Assembly: GCF_001484605.1 (NCBI RefSeq)
Contig: NZ_CP013747.1
Span: 3,906,001 to 3,970,000, forward strand
Direction of reading: 5' to 3'
Length of the DNA: 64,000 nt
Source of the DNA: Pseudarthrobacter sulfonivorans
Lineage (GTDB): Bacteria > Actinomycetota > Actinomycetes > Actinomycetales > Micrococcaceae
The notes beneath the pieces are model-generated. The model was not told where the DNA came from. It did not search any database and saw only the letters and a list, made by a program, of their open reading frames with translations. Positions 8,678 to 17,009 of this stretch are shown piece by piece (position 1 is the first letter of the stretch; each line of letters begins with the position of its first letter). The position numbers were made by a program, and so were the translations under genes.

Positions 8678-9295
8678 ATGTCAGCATCAGGTATGGCGCC
8701 TGTCCCTGCGACGCAAGATTCCGCCGCTGTATGGGTCAGGCCCACTTGGGAGGAAGTGGTGGCCAACCACTCCGCCAAGGTCTACCGGCTGGCGTACCGC
8801 CTGACGGGGAACAAGTTCGACGCCGAGGACCTCACCCAGGAGGTGTTCGTCCGCGTCTTCCGGTCTCTGGAGAATTTCAAGCCAGGGACACTGGATGGCT
8901 GGCTGCACCGCATCACCACCAACCTGTTCCTGGACCAGGCGCGCCGGAAAACCCGCATCCGGTTTGACGCGCTGGCCGATGACGCCGAGTCCCGGATCCC
9001 CGGGCGTGAACCCGGACCGGAACAGAGCTTCGAACACAACAACCTGGACCTCGATGTGCAGGCTGCTTTGGAGGAGCTGCCCCCGGACTTCCGCGCCGCC
9101 GTCGTCCTTTGCGACCTGGAAGGCCTGTCCTACGACGAAGTGGCCGCTGCACTCGGCGTCAAACTGGGTACCGTCCGTTCCCGTATCCACCGGGGCCGGA
9201 CCATGCTGCGCGAAAAGCTGGCCCACCGCGATCCCAGGCCACAGCAAGGACGCACGCCGAAGCTTTCGCTGCCGCGCATCGCCAGCATCCTCTGA
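8678..9295 (+). CDS. sigE: ECF sigma factor SigE
   Basis: This 205-residue extracytoplasmic-function sigma factor has region 2 in [30 protein letters not shown] (about 32-61), which contacts core polymerase and the -10 element, and region 4 in [42 protein letters not shown] (about 134-175), the helix-turn-helix for the -35 element. The ATG at 8678 has GGGAGTGG about 5 bases upstream. Neighbours (methyltransferase upstream, zinc-motif anti-sigma factor 8 bases downstream, tatB, mrp) match the M. tuberculosis sigE locus, whose factor responds to surface stress. Autoregulation is likely but no confident SigE-type promoter was found. Confidence 0.9.
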   Translation: MSASGMAPVPATQDSAAVWVRPTWEEVVANHSAKVYRLAYRLTGNKFDAEDLTQEVFVRVFRSLENFKPGTLDGWLHRITTNLFLDQARRKTRIRFDALADDAESRIPGREPGPEQSFEHNNLDLDVQAALEELPPDFRAAVVLCDLEGLSYDEVAAALGVKLGTVRSRIHRGRTMLREKLAHRDPRPQQGRTPKLSLPRIASIL

Positions 9296-9303
9296 TCGGC
9301 ACC

Positions 9304-10197
9304 ATGACGCCCCAGAACCCCTTCGGCCGCCGGCATCACCGCGGCGCCGACCACGTGCAGACCTGCGCAGAATGTGCAGCGGCGCTGAAGCGTGAACGCC
9401 AGTACATCGAGCGGCTCCGTGACGCGGCCGTGCCGCCTGCCAGCGAGGACCTGACGGCCCGGCTGCTCGTCAGGACGCAGCTGCTCGCGGCCGCGGCCGA
9501 GCCAGCCCCGAGCCCGTACCGGGCCGCGCGAGCCGTGGCACTTGCCGCCGGCGGGACAGCAGCAGCCGCTGGAATTCTTGCCGTCAGCGCGTTTGCGCTG
9601 GCGGGGGACAGCCTGCCCGTCGCCCAATCGGCCATCAACGGGAGCCTGGTGCAGCACACGGCCCAGCTACCGGCCGACGGCAGGGAGATCAGTGCTCCGC
9701 AGTTGTTGGCCCTACGCTCTGAAGGCTGGGTCTGTCCGGACCTGGCATCACTCGGCTTCCACGTCCGGAGCGCCAATGCCATAACGCTGAATGGGCGGCC
9801 GGCGGTGGAAATGCACCTGACTGATGGGCAACACTATGCCACCATCGTGGAACAGCATCCCGTGGACGCCCAGCAGCAGTCGGGTCAGGACGCCGAGCAG
9901 AACTCCGAACAGAACTCCGGTGAGAACGAGGGGAAGCTGCTGGTCAGCAGCTTGGCGCCCTGGACGGCCACCGTGGAGACCACTGCAGGAACTTTCACTG
10001 TTGAGTCCGACCTCCCGGCGGAGCAGGCCGATGACGCCGTTCCAGTGCTGCAGCGGCTCAGCGTCCTCGCCGTAGAAGGAATTAACGCGGGTGTCAGCAC
10101 CGCGCCTGCCGACTCCCCGGTGACGGCAGCGGACGACTCTCCCGCCGCCCGGTTGGAGCGGGGAATCCACAAACTCGGGGAGATGCTGGCTCCGTGA
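9304..10197 (+). CDS. Membrane-anchored zinc-motif anti-sigma factor (RseA position)
   Basis: This 297-residue protein has HVQTCAEC near its N-terminus (H17, C21, C24), the Hx3Cx2C signature of zinc-associated anti-sigma domains that clamp ECF sigma factors. After an amphipathic stretch, a membrane segment follows (about 80-105, VALAAGGTAAAAGILAVSAF). A ~190-residue external part contains ISAPQLLALRSEGWVCPDL and a Gln/Glu/Asn-rich linker. ATG 9304 is 8 bases after sigE, indicating co-expression; upstream in-frame starts would lie inside sigE. It probably holds SigE inactive until an envelope signal triggers proteolysis. Confidence 0.8.
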   Translation: MTPQNPFGRRHHRGADHVQTCAECAAALKRERQYIERLRDAAVPPASEDLTARLLVRTQLLAAAAEPAPSPYRAARAVALAAGGTAAAAGILAVSAFALAGDSLPVAQSAINGSLVQHTAQLPADGREISAPQLLALRSEGWVCPDLASLGFHVRSANAITLNGRPAVEMHLTDGQHYATIVEQHPVDAQQQSGQDAEQNSEQNSGENEGKLLVSSLAPWTATVETTAGTFTVESDLPAEQADDAVPVLQRLSVLAVEGINAGVSTAPADSPVTAADDSPAARLERGIHKLGEMLAP

Positions 10198-10253
10198 TGC
10201 AGGCACTTTGCGACGCTGGCGGGCAGGAATCGTCAGCGGGGCTCCGGAGAGGG

Positions 10254-10259
10254 TAATCT
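10254..10259 (+). promoter_or_regulatory. Predicted -10 box of a leaderless tatB promoter
   Basis: TAATCT followed by 7 bases and the GTG of tatB at 10267. No Shine-Dalgarno sequence is present. Confidence 0.45.
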
Positions 10260-10266
10260 TCCTAAA

Positions 10267-10677
10267 GTGTTTGGAATCAACGGCCCGGAGTTCTTCCTCC
10301 TGCTGATCATCGGCATCCTGGTGATCGGTCCCCAGCGCCTGCCCGAATACACTCAGAAACTTGCGAATCTCGTGAAGGAAGTCCGCCGGATGGCCTCCGG
10401 TGCCCGGGAGCAGATCAAGGAAGAAGTCGGCATCGACATCGACGATGTCGACTGGAAGAAATACGATCCCCGCCAGTACGATCCGCGGCGCATCATCAAG
10501 GAAGCCCTCCTGGACGACGACACCAAGTCCGTCAGTGCCGGAGCGCCGGCAGCGGTGGCTGCCGTCGCCGGTGCAGGGGCGGTTGCCGCGGGCGGGACGG
10601 CTCCCTCCCGTCCGGAACGTGTAGTCCAGTCGCTGCCTCCGGGCGAACCCGCGCCGTTCGATACCGAAGCCACCTAG
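10267..10677 (+). CDS. tatB: TatB, twin-arginine translocase subunit
   Basis: This 136-residue protein starts with MFGINGPEFFLLLIIGILVI, the hydrophobic helix of TatA/B proteins, then GPQRLPEYTQKL (hinge and amphipathic helix) and a charged tail. In the Tat system TatB and TatC form the receptor for folded proteins carrying twin-arginine signals. TatA paralogues usually have FG..E.... without the longer acidic tail; length and location after sigE and its anti-sigma gene (as Rv1224 in M. tuberculosis) support TatB. The start is GTG 10267. tatC is not in this window. Confidence 0.87.
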   Translation: MFGINGPEFFLLLIIGILVIGPQRLPEYTQKLANLVKEVRRMASGAREQIKEEVGIDIDDVDWKKYDPRQYDPRRIIKEALLDDDTKSVSAGAPAAVAAVAGAGAVAAGGTAPSRPERVVQSLPPGEPAPFDTEAT

Positions 10678-10682
10678 GCCCC

Positions 10683-10703
10683 CGCTGCCTCTGGTGGGCA
10701 GCG
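10683..10703. terminator. Hairpin between tatB and mrp
   Basis: CGCTGCC (10683-10689) pairs with GGCAGCG (10697-10703) over a 7-base loop, between convergent tatB and mrp. There is no T tract, so it is a weak to moderate terminator. Confidence 0.45.
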
Positions 10704-10708
10704 TTGCG

Positions 10709-11836
10709 TTAACGCGGCTGCAGGCCCAGTTTCATCCCCGTCAGGCCCCTGGGCCTGGCAGCAAGTTTTCCGGCGATGTCGGTCAAAGCAATGGCCGCCG
10801 GAGTGTCTGGCCGGCCAAGCACGATGGGCGTGCCGGCGTCGCCGCCTTCCCGCAGCAGGATGTCCAGCGGAATCTGTCCCAGGAGCGGCACATCGGTGCC
10901 CACCGTCGTTGTGAGCCGTTCGGCGAGGACCGCCCCACCGCCGCTTCCGAACAGCTCCATCCTCCCGCCGTCGGGCATTTCCAGGTATGACATGTTCTCG
11001 ATGACGCCGGCCACCGTCTGACCTGTCTGGGTGGCGATGGCACCGGCGCGCTCGGCGACGTCGGCAGCTGCGGCCTGGGGTGTGGTGACCACCAGGATCT
11101 CAGCCTTCGGCAGCAACTGGGCCACCGAAATCGCGATGTCACCGGTGCCGGGCGGCAGGTCGAGGAACAGGGCGTCGAGGTCGCCGAAGTAGACGTCCGT
11201 CAGGAACTGTTCCAGGGCCCGGTGGAGCATCGGCCCACGCCAGGCAACCGGCTGGTTTCCGGCGACGAACATACCGATGGAAATCACTTTTACGCCGTAG
11301 GCCACCGGCGGCAGGATCATGTCGTCCACCCGGGTGGGCGCCTGCGTGATGCCCATCAGGGCCGGAACCGAGAAGCCATGGACGTCGGCGTCCACAATGC
11401 CCACACGGAGGCCTTGGGCGGCCAGGGCGCAGGCAAGGTTGACGGTCAGCGATGACTTGCCCACCCCACCCTTGCCGCTTGCCACCGCGAACACCTTGGT
11501 CAGGGACCCCGGCTCGTTGAACGGAATCCCGCGCTGCCCGGAGGCGCCGCGGAGCTGTTCCTTCAGGGCGTCCCGCTGGGCCTGGTTCATCACTTTCAGT
11601 TCAACCTCGACGGCGGTCACGCCCGGAACTGCGGACAGCGCCTTCTCGGAGTCTGCGGTAATGGTCCCGCGCAGGGGGCAGCCCGCGATGGTCAGCAGGA
11701 CAGCCAGCCTGACCCGGCCGTCCGCAGCGACATCCACGGACTCCACCATGCCCAGTTCCGTGATGGGACGGCGGAGCTCAGGATCGATCACGGTGGCCAG
11801 CGCAGCGTGGACTGCCTGCTCCAGGGAGGCGCTCAT
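10709..11836 (-). CDS. mrp: Mrp/NBP35-family iron-sulfur carrier ATPase
   Basis: This 375-residue protein has an N-terminal MIP18/DUF59 domain (about 1-85, with LGMVESVDV and GCPLRGTI) and a P-loop domain starting VFAVASGKGGVGKSSLTVNLA, the deviant Walker A of the Mrp/ApbC family. VDADVHGFSVPALMGI and DLPPGTGDIAIS follow. Family members load and transfer Fe-S clusters; the usual C-terminal CxxC is not obvious here (ENMSYLEMPDGG stands in the equivalent place), so cluster chemistry may differ. The gene order tatB-mrp-(membrane protein)-MgtE-like is conserved in actinobacteria. Confidence 0.85.
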   Translation of the reverse strand: MSASLEQAVHAALATVIDPELRRPITELGMVESVDVAADGRVRLAVLLTIAGCPLRGTITADSEKALSAVPGVTAVEVELKVMNQAQRDALKEQLRGASGQRGIPFNEPGSLTKVFAVASGKGGVGKSSLTVNLACALAAQGLRVGIVDADVHGFSVPALMGITQAPTRVDDMILPPVAYGVKVISIGMFVAGNQPVAWRGPMLHRALEQFLTDVYFGDLDALFLDLPPGTGDIAISVAQLLPKAEILVVTTPQAAAADVAERAGAIATQTGQTVAGVIENMSYLEMPDGGRMELFGSGGGAVLAERLTTTVGTDVPLLGQIPLDILLREGGDAGTPIVLGRPDTPAAIALTDIAGKLAARPRGLTGMKLGLQPR

Positions 11837-11847
11837 GCGGGCGGGGC

Positions 11848-12633
11848 TCAGCTTTCGGTGGTGGGGATGTGCTTGGGGACGGCCGGGTCCTGGATTGCGG
11901 GGTCGGTAGCGGCAGTGTCCTTGGCGGCAGTGTCCTTGGTGACGGCGTCCTTGGTGACGGTGTCGTTGGCGACATGGCTGGGTTTGACCTTCGGAATCTG
12001 CTGCGTGCGGGGGTTCCGCTGTTTGTCGCGCTTTTCCTTCAGCTTTTCCTTGACCTTCTCACGCGGGGACTCGTGGCTGCCGGATCCGGCGGGATCGTGG
12101 GTCCGCAGTTCCTCCTGCGCTTCCAGCATGTCCTCGAGGAGTGTCCGTAGTTCGGCCCGGACGTAGTCGCGGGTGGCAACCTCGCGCAGCGCGATCCTCA
12201 GCGACGCCAGCTCCCGGGTGAGGTACTCGGTGTCGGCCAGGTTGCGTGCCGCCTGTTGGCGATCCTGCTGGAGGGAGACCCGGTCGCGGTCGTCCTGCCG
12301 GTTCTGGGCCAGCAGCAGCAGCGGGGCCGCGTAGGAGGCCTGCAGCGAAAGCATCAGTGTCAGGAGGGTGTAGCCCAGGAGGCGCGAATCGAACTGCCAC
12401 TCCGCCGGTGCCCACGTGTTCCAGACCAGCCAGATGACGACGAAGACCGTCATGTACACCAGGAACTGCGGCGTGCCCATAAACCGGGCGAAGCCTTCCG
12501 TCGCATGGCCGAATGCATCCGGGTCGGGTGAGAACTTCGGCAGGATGCGCTGGCGGCCACTCAGGGGTGTGTCGAGTCCGCCCTTGGCTGCCGCCTTCTT
12601 GTTGGGATTCTTGGGGGCGCCGGTGTCAGCCAA
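11848..12633 (-). CDS. DUF1003 membrane protein with tandem-repeat tail
   Basis: This 261-residue protein is of the DUF1003 type: a soluble N-terminus, two membrane helices (VYMTVFVVIWLVWNTWAP and YTLLTLMLSLQASYAAPLL, about 59-110), the motif LLLLAQNRQDDRDR, a long charged helix and a Lys-rich linker. Its C-tail is a pentapeptide-like repeat (KDAVT, KDTAA, KDTAA) encoded by 15-bp DNA repeats. Function is unknown; it overlaps the MgtE-like gene by 8 bases on the same strand, as in M. tuberculosis Rv1231c-Rv1232c, which suggests they work together, perhaps in metal or stress response. Confidence 0.8.
   Translation of the reverse strand: MADTGAPKNPNKKAAAKGGLDTPLSGRQRILPKFSPDPDAFGHATEGFARFMGTPQFLVYMTVFVVIWLVWNTWAPAEWQFDSRLLGYTLLTLMLSLQASYAAPLLLLAQNRQDDRDRVSLQQDRQQAARNLADTEYLTRELASLRIALREVATRDYVRAELRTLLEDMLEAQEELRTHDPAGSGSHESPREKVKEKLKEKRDKQRNPRTQQIPKVKPSHVANDTVTKDAVTKDTAAKDTAATDPAIQDPAVPKHIPTTES
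11909..11968. repeat. Four 15-bp tandem repeats in the DUF1003 gene
   Basis: Units at 11909, 11924, 11939 and 11954. The first two are identical (GCGGCAGTGTCCTTG) and the last two diverge (GTGACGGCGTCCTTG, GTGACGGTGTCGTTG). In-frame copy changes would lengthen or shorten the C-terminal tail without a frameshift. Confidence 0.75.
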
Positions 12634-13909
12634 TGCGGCCTCCCAGTTTTCTTACCGGGGCTTCGCCATCATAGGCGCGCCAGTCATCCGGCAACAGATG
12701 ATCCAAAACGTCATCAACAGTCACCGCCCCTACGAGCCGGCCCGCGTCATTGACCACGGGAAGACAGTTCAGGTTGTAGGTGGCGAGCGTGCGCGCCACC
12801 TCGCTGATGTGGGCCTGGTCGGAGACCGGCTCAAGGTTCTTGTCCACGAGGTTGCCCAGGGGTTCCGGCGGCGGATAGCGGAGCAGTTGCTGGATGTGCA
12901 CAACGCCCAGGAACCGTCCCGTGGGGGTTTCCAATGGGGGCCGGGTGATGAAGATGGACGAGGCGAGGGCGGGGGAGAGTTCCTCGCGGCGGACGTGGGC
13001 CAGTGCCTCGGCGACAGTTGCCTCCGGGGGGAGGATCACCGGAACAGGCGTCATCAGGCCACCGGCCGTGTCCTCGTCGTATTCGAGGAGCCGCCTGACG
13101 TCCTCGGCGCCTTCGGGTTCCATGAGGCGGAGAAGCTCCTCCGCCTGTGCAGAAGGGAGCTCGGCGAGGAGGTCGGCGGCGTCGTCGGGGTCCATTTCCT
13201 CCAGGACGTCCGCCGCGCGTTCGACGTCGAGGGCGGAGAGGATCTCCACCTGGTCGTCTTCGGGCATTTCCTGCAGCACGTCGGCCAGGCGTTCATCCTG
13301 GAGTTCGCTGGCCACTTCGAAGCGGCGTTTGTCGCTCATTTCCTGCAGCGCCTCGGCGAAGTCAGCGGGTTTGAGGTCCTCATGGTTGGCCACGAACTGG
13401 GTGGCTGCCTGGGGTTCGGTGCGGGCACCTTGGAGGGCGTCGGCCCAGTCGATGATCATGGTCTCGTTCCGGCGCAGCCGGCTGAGCGGGGACAGGGAGT
13501 GGCCCCGGCGGACGAACAGCTTGCTCACGAACCAGTCGCGGGACCGGTGCTGGTCCATGGCGATGTCCTCGATGGTGGCGTCGCCGCTGCCGTCACGGAG
13601 CGTGACGCGGCGGTCGAACATTTCCGCGACCACCAGCGTCTCCGCGCCGCGCTGCTCAAAGCGCCGGAGGTTGACCAGACCCGTGCAGATGATCTGTGTC
13701 TGGTCGATGGAGGTAATGCGTGTCATCGGCACAAAGACGCGCTTTTTACCGGGAACTTCTACGACGATGCCCACCACGTGCGGGGCGCCGCGGCTGCCAC
13801 GCGAGAGCACCACCACATCGCGCAACCTGCCCAGGCGGTCGCCCAAGGGGTCGAAGACGTCAAGACCCAGCAGGCGGGCCACGAAGACGCGCGAAAGATT
13901 TGTACTCAC
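12626..13909 (-). CDS. Soluble MgtE-like protein (PRC-barrel-like, MgtE_N, CBS pair)
   Basis: This 427-residue protein has an N-terminal PRC-barrel-like region (about 1-110), an MgtE N-domain of helical repeats (LQEMSDKRRFEVASELQDER onward, about 155-280) and a CBS pair (about 285-410) ending near LVGAVTVDDVLDHLLPDDW. MgtE channels use these cytosolic parts to sense magnesium, but the five-helix transmembrane domain is absent, so this is not itself a transporter. It resembles Rv1232c. GTG 13909 lies 6 bases after a TAGCCT box. It is the first gene of a minus-strand run with DUF1003 and mrp. Confidence 0.82.
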   Translation of the reverse strand: MSTNLSRVFVARLLGLDVFDPLGDRLGRLRDVVVLSRGSRGAPHVVGIVVEVPGKKRVFVPMTRITSIDQTQIICTGLVNLRRFEQRGAETLVVAEMFDRRVTLRDGSGDATIEDIAMDQHRSRDWFVSKLFVRRGHSLSPLSRLRRNETMIIDWADALQGARTEPQAATQFVANHEDLKPADFAEALQEMSDKRRFEVASELQDERLADVLQEMPEDDQVEILSALDVERAADVLEEMDPDDAADLLAELPSAQAEELLRLMEPEGAEDVRRLLEYDEDTAGGLMTPVPVILPPEATVAEALAHVRREELSPALASSIFITRPPLETPTGRFLGVVHIQQLLRYPPPEPLGNLVDKNLEPVSDQAHISEVARTLATYNLNCLPVVNDAGRLVGAVTVDDVLDHLLPDDWRAYDGEAPVRKLGGRIG

Positions 13910-13915
13910 GTCTAC

Positions 13916-13921
13916 AGGCTA
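13916..13921 (-). promoter_or_regulatory. Predicted -10 box of a leaderless promoter for the MgtE-like gene
   Basis: TAGCCT on the minus strand, then GTAGAC and the GTG start. No Shine-Dalgarno sequence is present. Confidence 0.45.
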
Positions 13922-13986
13922 CCGAGTCTGCTCTCTTTTAGCTGAATTTACAGGCGGCATACATGCTGATGGGCAAGAATGGATGT

Positions 13987-14958
13987 ATGTCAAACATTTT
14001 TGGTGCTCCCAAGGCCGGTGGCCCCAGCGGGCCCGACGACGCCCGCACGGTGCCCACCGGTGACACCGTAGGCTCGTACACCTCTTACTTGGATGCCCAG
14101 AAGGCGGTGGACTACCTCGCCGACCAGCAGTTCCCGGTCCAGATGGTTTCCATCGTGGGCAACGAACTCAAGATGGTTGAGCGGGTGACCGGCCGCCTCA
14201 GCTACCCCCGGGTGGCTCTCTCCGGGGCGCTCAGCGGTATGTGGTTCGGCCTCTTCGTTGGCGTCATGCTTTCCTTCTTCGCACCATCGCCCGGTTACTT
14301 CTCCATCCTGGCGTCTGTGCTGATGGGGGCTGCCTTCTTTATGCTGTTCGGCATCGTCACGTATGCCATGCAGCGCGGAAAGCGGGATTTCACCTCCACC
14401 AGCCAGGTGGTGGCCACCAGCTACGACGTTGTGGTGTCGGTGGAGGCTGCCCATGATGCGCGCCGGCTGCTCCAGCAACTGCCCATGACCCGCTCGGACG
14501 CAGCAGCCGGCCCATACAATCCCCAGGGCTACCCGAACCAGGAGTACGGCCAGCACGGCGAGCCGGGTCAGCAGCCCGGCCAGCAGAGCCAGCCCGGCCA
14601 GCCGGGCAATCAGCCTGGTCCGGCACCCGCACGCCCTGCCAGTTGGAATGACCCCTACGGACAGCAGGGTGCCGGAACTCCGGGCCAAGGGACAGCCCAA
14701 GGCGTGGGCCAGGCCACCGGCCCGGACCAGGGCACGCAGCCGGAGGCAGCGGCCCAGCCGGCGAAGGCTCCCGCTGCCGCCGTCCGCTACCCGGACCTCC
14801 CTGACGGCCGGCCGCAGTACGGCGTCCGCGTCTCAGACCAGGCCACCGCAGGCGAGCGTGGCACGGAACAGCCTGACACGGGACAGACCGGCTCAGATCG
14901 GTCCCGGGGACACTCCCAGCCAGACTCCTCCAAGGACTCCGGCGAATCTACGCCTTAG
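13987..14958 (+). CDS. General stress protein 17M-like membrane protein with Q/G/P-rich tail
   Basis: This 323-residue protein has a globular N-terminal part, GSYTSYLDAQKAVDYLADQQFPV (typical of GSP 17M-like proteins of the Rv1233c type), two membrane segments (LSGALSGMWFGLFVGVMLSF and ILASVLMGAAFFMLFGIVTY), then a short folded segment. From about residue 178 there is a disordered tail rich in Gln, Gly and Pro with repeats such as PGQQPGQQSQPGQPG. ATG 13987 is preferred over an in-frame ATG at 13963 because MSNIFGAPK resembles the family start. Function is unknown; the name reflects similarity to a Bacillus stress-induced protein. It is divergent from the MgtE-like gene. Confidence 0.75.
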   Translation: MSNIFGAPKAGGPSGPDDARTVPTGDTVGSYTSYLDAQKAVDYLADQQFPVQMVSIVGNELKMVERVTGRLSYPRVALSGALSGMWFGLFVGVMLSFFAPSPGYFSILASVLMGAAFFMLFGIVTYAMQRGKRDFTSTSQVVATSYDVVVSVEAAHDARRLLQQLPMTRSDAAAGPYNPQGYPNQEYGQHGEPGQQPGQQSQPGQPGNQPGPAPARPASWNDPYGQQGAGTPGQGTAQGVGQATGPDQGTQPEAAAQPAKAPAAAVRYPDLPDGRPQYGVRVSDQATAGERGTEQPDTGQTGSDRSRGHSQPDSSKDSGESTP

Positions 14959-15011
14959 GCGGCGGTGCCGGAGGCCAGATTTACGCAAGGTCTGAGGAAC
15001 ACGGCCTGCAA

Positions 15012-15061
15012 CAAACAACTCCGCCCGATACAGCAGCTGCTGTACCGGGCGGAGTTGTTTG
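15012..15061. terminator. 50-base near-perfect palindrome, terminator for sugB and the stress-protein gene
   Basis: CAAACAACTCCGCCCG (15012-15027) pairs with CGGGCGGAGTTGTTTG (15046-15061), and the inside, around CAGCAGCTGCTG, continues the symmetry. The single mismatch (15028/15045) is a G-U pair in the minus-strand transcript, so the fold is perfect for sugB mRNA, whose stop is 14 bases away. Confidence 0.75.
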
Positions 15062-15075
15062 TGGTCGAAGCCGTC

Positions 15076-15993
15076 TTACTTGACGCTGCCGGCTGTCAGG
15101 CCGCCCACGAGGTACTTCTGGAACATGAAGTACAGCACCACTACAGGGACGGCACAGACCAGCGAGGCCGCCATCAGCTGCGAATACACCGGAATTGCTC
15201 CACCCTCGACGGCCGACGCGAAGACCTGCAGTGCAACCGCGGCAGTGTGTGTGTCCGGCCGGGTGAATACCGACGCGAACAGCACGTCATTCCAGCCCAG
15301 CAGGAAGGCGAAAATCGCGGAAACGATGATCCCGGGCCAGCTGAGCGGAATGATGATCCGGAACAGGATCCCGAGGTTGGAGGCACCGTCAATGCGCGCC
15401 GCTTCCTCCAGTTCCCGCGGCAGGCCGCGGAGGTAGGTGACCATCACCCAGGTTGAGAACGGCAAGGCGAACGTCAGATAGGCGATAAACAGGCCCCAGA
15501 GCGTGCCGATGACGGTCACGCCCAAATACGTGCCCGCGGAGGAGAAGAGCACGAACACCGGCAGGAGCATCAGGGTTCCCGGGACGGACTGGAGACCCAG
15601 CAGCCCGCGCAGCACGGTCAGGCGCCCGCGGAACTCAAACCGGACCAGCACGTAGGCCGTGCCGATGGCCATGATGGCCGAGACGACTGCCGTGGCCCCG
15701 GACACGATCAGGCTGTTGCCGATGGCCTTCGCCAGACCCACGGAATCCCAGATCTTGGTGTAGCTCTCCAGCGAGAAGCTGCTCGGCCAGAACTCGCCGC
15801 TGGCGACTCCCACATCCGTGTTCAGTGAGGCCAGGAAAATATACACGATCGGAATGAGGACCAGGGCGCAGAGGAGGACCGTGAGGATGGCCAGCAGCGG
15901 CCTCGGCATGAGGCGTGTAACCTCCAGGGCTGCGTCACGCCGGATGGGCTGCTTCTTCTGCTGCTCGATCGGGTTTGCCGCGTCGATGGTCAT
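15076..15993 (-). CDS. sugB: Sugar ABC transporter permease SugB-like (MalG family)
   Basis: This 305-residue carbohydrate ABC permease has six membrane helices and the EAA loop ELEEAARIDGASNLGILFRI followed by IIPLSWPG. It matches the second permease of the LpqY-SugABC trehalose importer by gene order (binding protein, SugA, SugB) and by genomic position near the sigE-mrp block, as in M. tuberculosis. The ATG overlaps the sugA stop by 4 bases. Trehalose as substrate is an inference from synteny; other disaccharides are possible. Confidence 0.78.
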   Translation of the reverse strand: MTIDAANPIEQQKKQPIRRDAALEVTRLMPRPLLAILTVLLCALVLIPIVYIFLASLNTDVGVASGEFWPSSFSLESYTKIWDSVGLAKAIGNSLIVSGATAVVSAIMAIGTAYVLVRFEFRGRLTVLRGLLGLQSVPGTLMLLPVFVLFSSAGTYLGVTVIGTLWGLFIAYLTFALPFSTWVMVTYLRGLPRELEEAARIDGASNLGILFRIIIPLSWPGIIVSAIFAFLLGWNDVLFASVFTRPDTHTAAVALQVFASAVEGGAIPVYSQLMAASLVCAVPVVVLYFMFQKYLVGGLTAGSVK

Positions 15994-16976
15994 TTCTTTC
16001 CTCCTTCGTGCACATCAAGCCGGACTGCGCGCAGGTAGATGAAGAGCGGAATCGCGATCAGGATAAGCGAAACAACCGCCATGGCGGCGCTGAGGCCAAA
16101 CCGGAAGCTCTGGAAGCTGGTGACGTAAACCAGGATCGGCAGCACATTCACATCCGACGGTGCCGGTGCACCAAACAGGACGTAGGGCAGAGTGAAGTTG
16201 TTGATGTGGTTCAACGTGGCAAGCAGGAAGGCGAGCGAAACCGGTCCCTTCAGGTAAGGGAAGATCACGTACCGCAGTTTGTTCCACCACAGGGCCCCGT
16301 CCAGGGCCGATGCCTCGTGGACCTCGTGGTCCACTGCCTGCAGGCCGGACAGCGCCAGCAGGTAGATGAACGGCCAGGCCGCCCAGATTTCCACCCACAC
16401 CAGGGTCCAGTAGGCGTTCGGGCCGTTAAGCCACAAGCCGCCGTCCATTCCCATGTTGGTCAGTGTCACATTCACGATTCCATCCGGCTGCAGCATGGTC
16501 CGCCAGACGCTGGCCACTACAAACGACGGCAGCACGTAGGGGATCAGGAAGATGGAGCGCACCACGGCACGGCCGCGGTAGGCGTTCTGGGTGACGACGG
16601 CGGCGGCCACGCCCAGCGGGATGGTCACCACCGTGGAAATCACCGCGAAGGAAACAGAAAGCCAGATGGAGCGAAGCAAGTCGCTGCTGACCGCCGCTTC
16701 AATGTAATTCTGGATGCCGATGAATTCGGCACTGACCCATTGGCGCAGGGTGTACTGATCCAGATCGATCAGGGACATCCAGATGCCCATGGCCAGGGGG
16801 ATAAGGATGACGATCGTCATCAGCAGCCCGCCGGGAATCAGGAGCCAAAGAGGCCGGTTCCTCTCGCTGAGCCCTTTTCGTCGGTTCCCAGGGGGTGTGG
16901 TTTCGCCGGGTCCGGCGGCCTCCCCGGCCATCGGACTGCTGTCCGATGGCCGGGGCTCGGTAACGCTGCTAGCCAT
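15990..16976 (-). CDS. sugA: Sugar ABC transporter permease SugA-like (MalF family)
   Basis: This 328-residue permease has a Pro/Gly-rich cytosolic N-terminus, a first helix WLLIPGGLLMTIVILIPLAM and a later EAA loop, HEVHEASALDGALWWNKLRY, that docks the ATPase. It pairs with SugB to form the channel. It lies 33 bases after the binding-protein gene. No ATPase gene follows, so an unlinked multi-sugar ATPase of the MsiK/UgpC type must energise it; such sharing is common in actinobacteria. Confidence 0.78.
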   Translation of the reverse strand: MASSVTEPRPSDSSPMAGEAAGPGETTPPGNRRKGLSERNRPLWLLIPGGLLMTIVILIPLAMGIWMSLIDLDQYTLRQWVSAEFIGIQNYIEAAVSSDLLRSIWLSVSFAVISTVVTIPLGVAAAVVTQNAYRGRAVVRSIFLIPYVLPSFVVASVWRTMLQPDGIVNVTLTNMGMDGGLWLNGPNAYWTLVWVEIWAAWPFIYLLALSGLQAVDHEVHEASALDGALWWNKLRYVIFPYLKGPVSLAFLLATLNHINNFTLPYVLFGAPAPSDVNVLPILVYVTSFQSFRFGLSAAMAVVSLILIAIPLFIYLRAVRLDVHEGGKK

Positions 16977-17009
16977 TTTCCGTAACCTTCCGCAGTTGGT
17001 GGCTCGGTC

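Noticed and set aside
12416..13945. 509-codon open frame on the plus strand opposite the MgtE-like gene
   Set aside because: It lies fully antisense to a well-supported gene, with His/Arg/Gly-rich composition typical of GC-rich shadow frames and no recognisable domain.
14517..14955. Gln/Gly/Pro-rich repeats in the stress-protein gene as a CRISPR-like or mobile repeat
   Set aside because: The repeats are irregular, in frame and part of a low-complexity protein tail.
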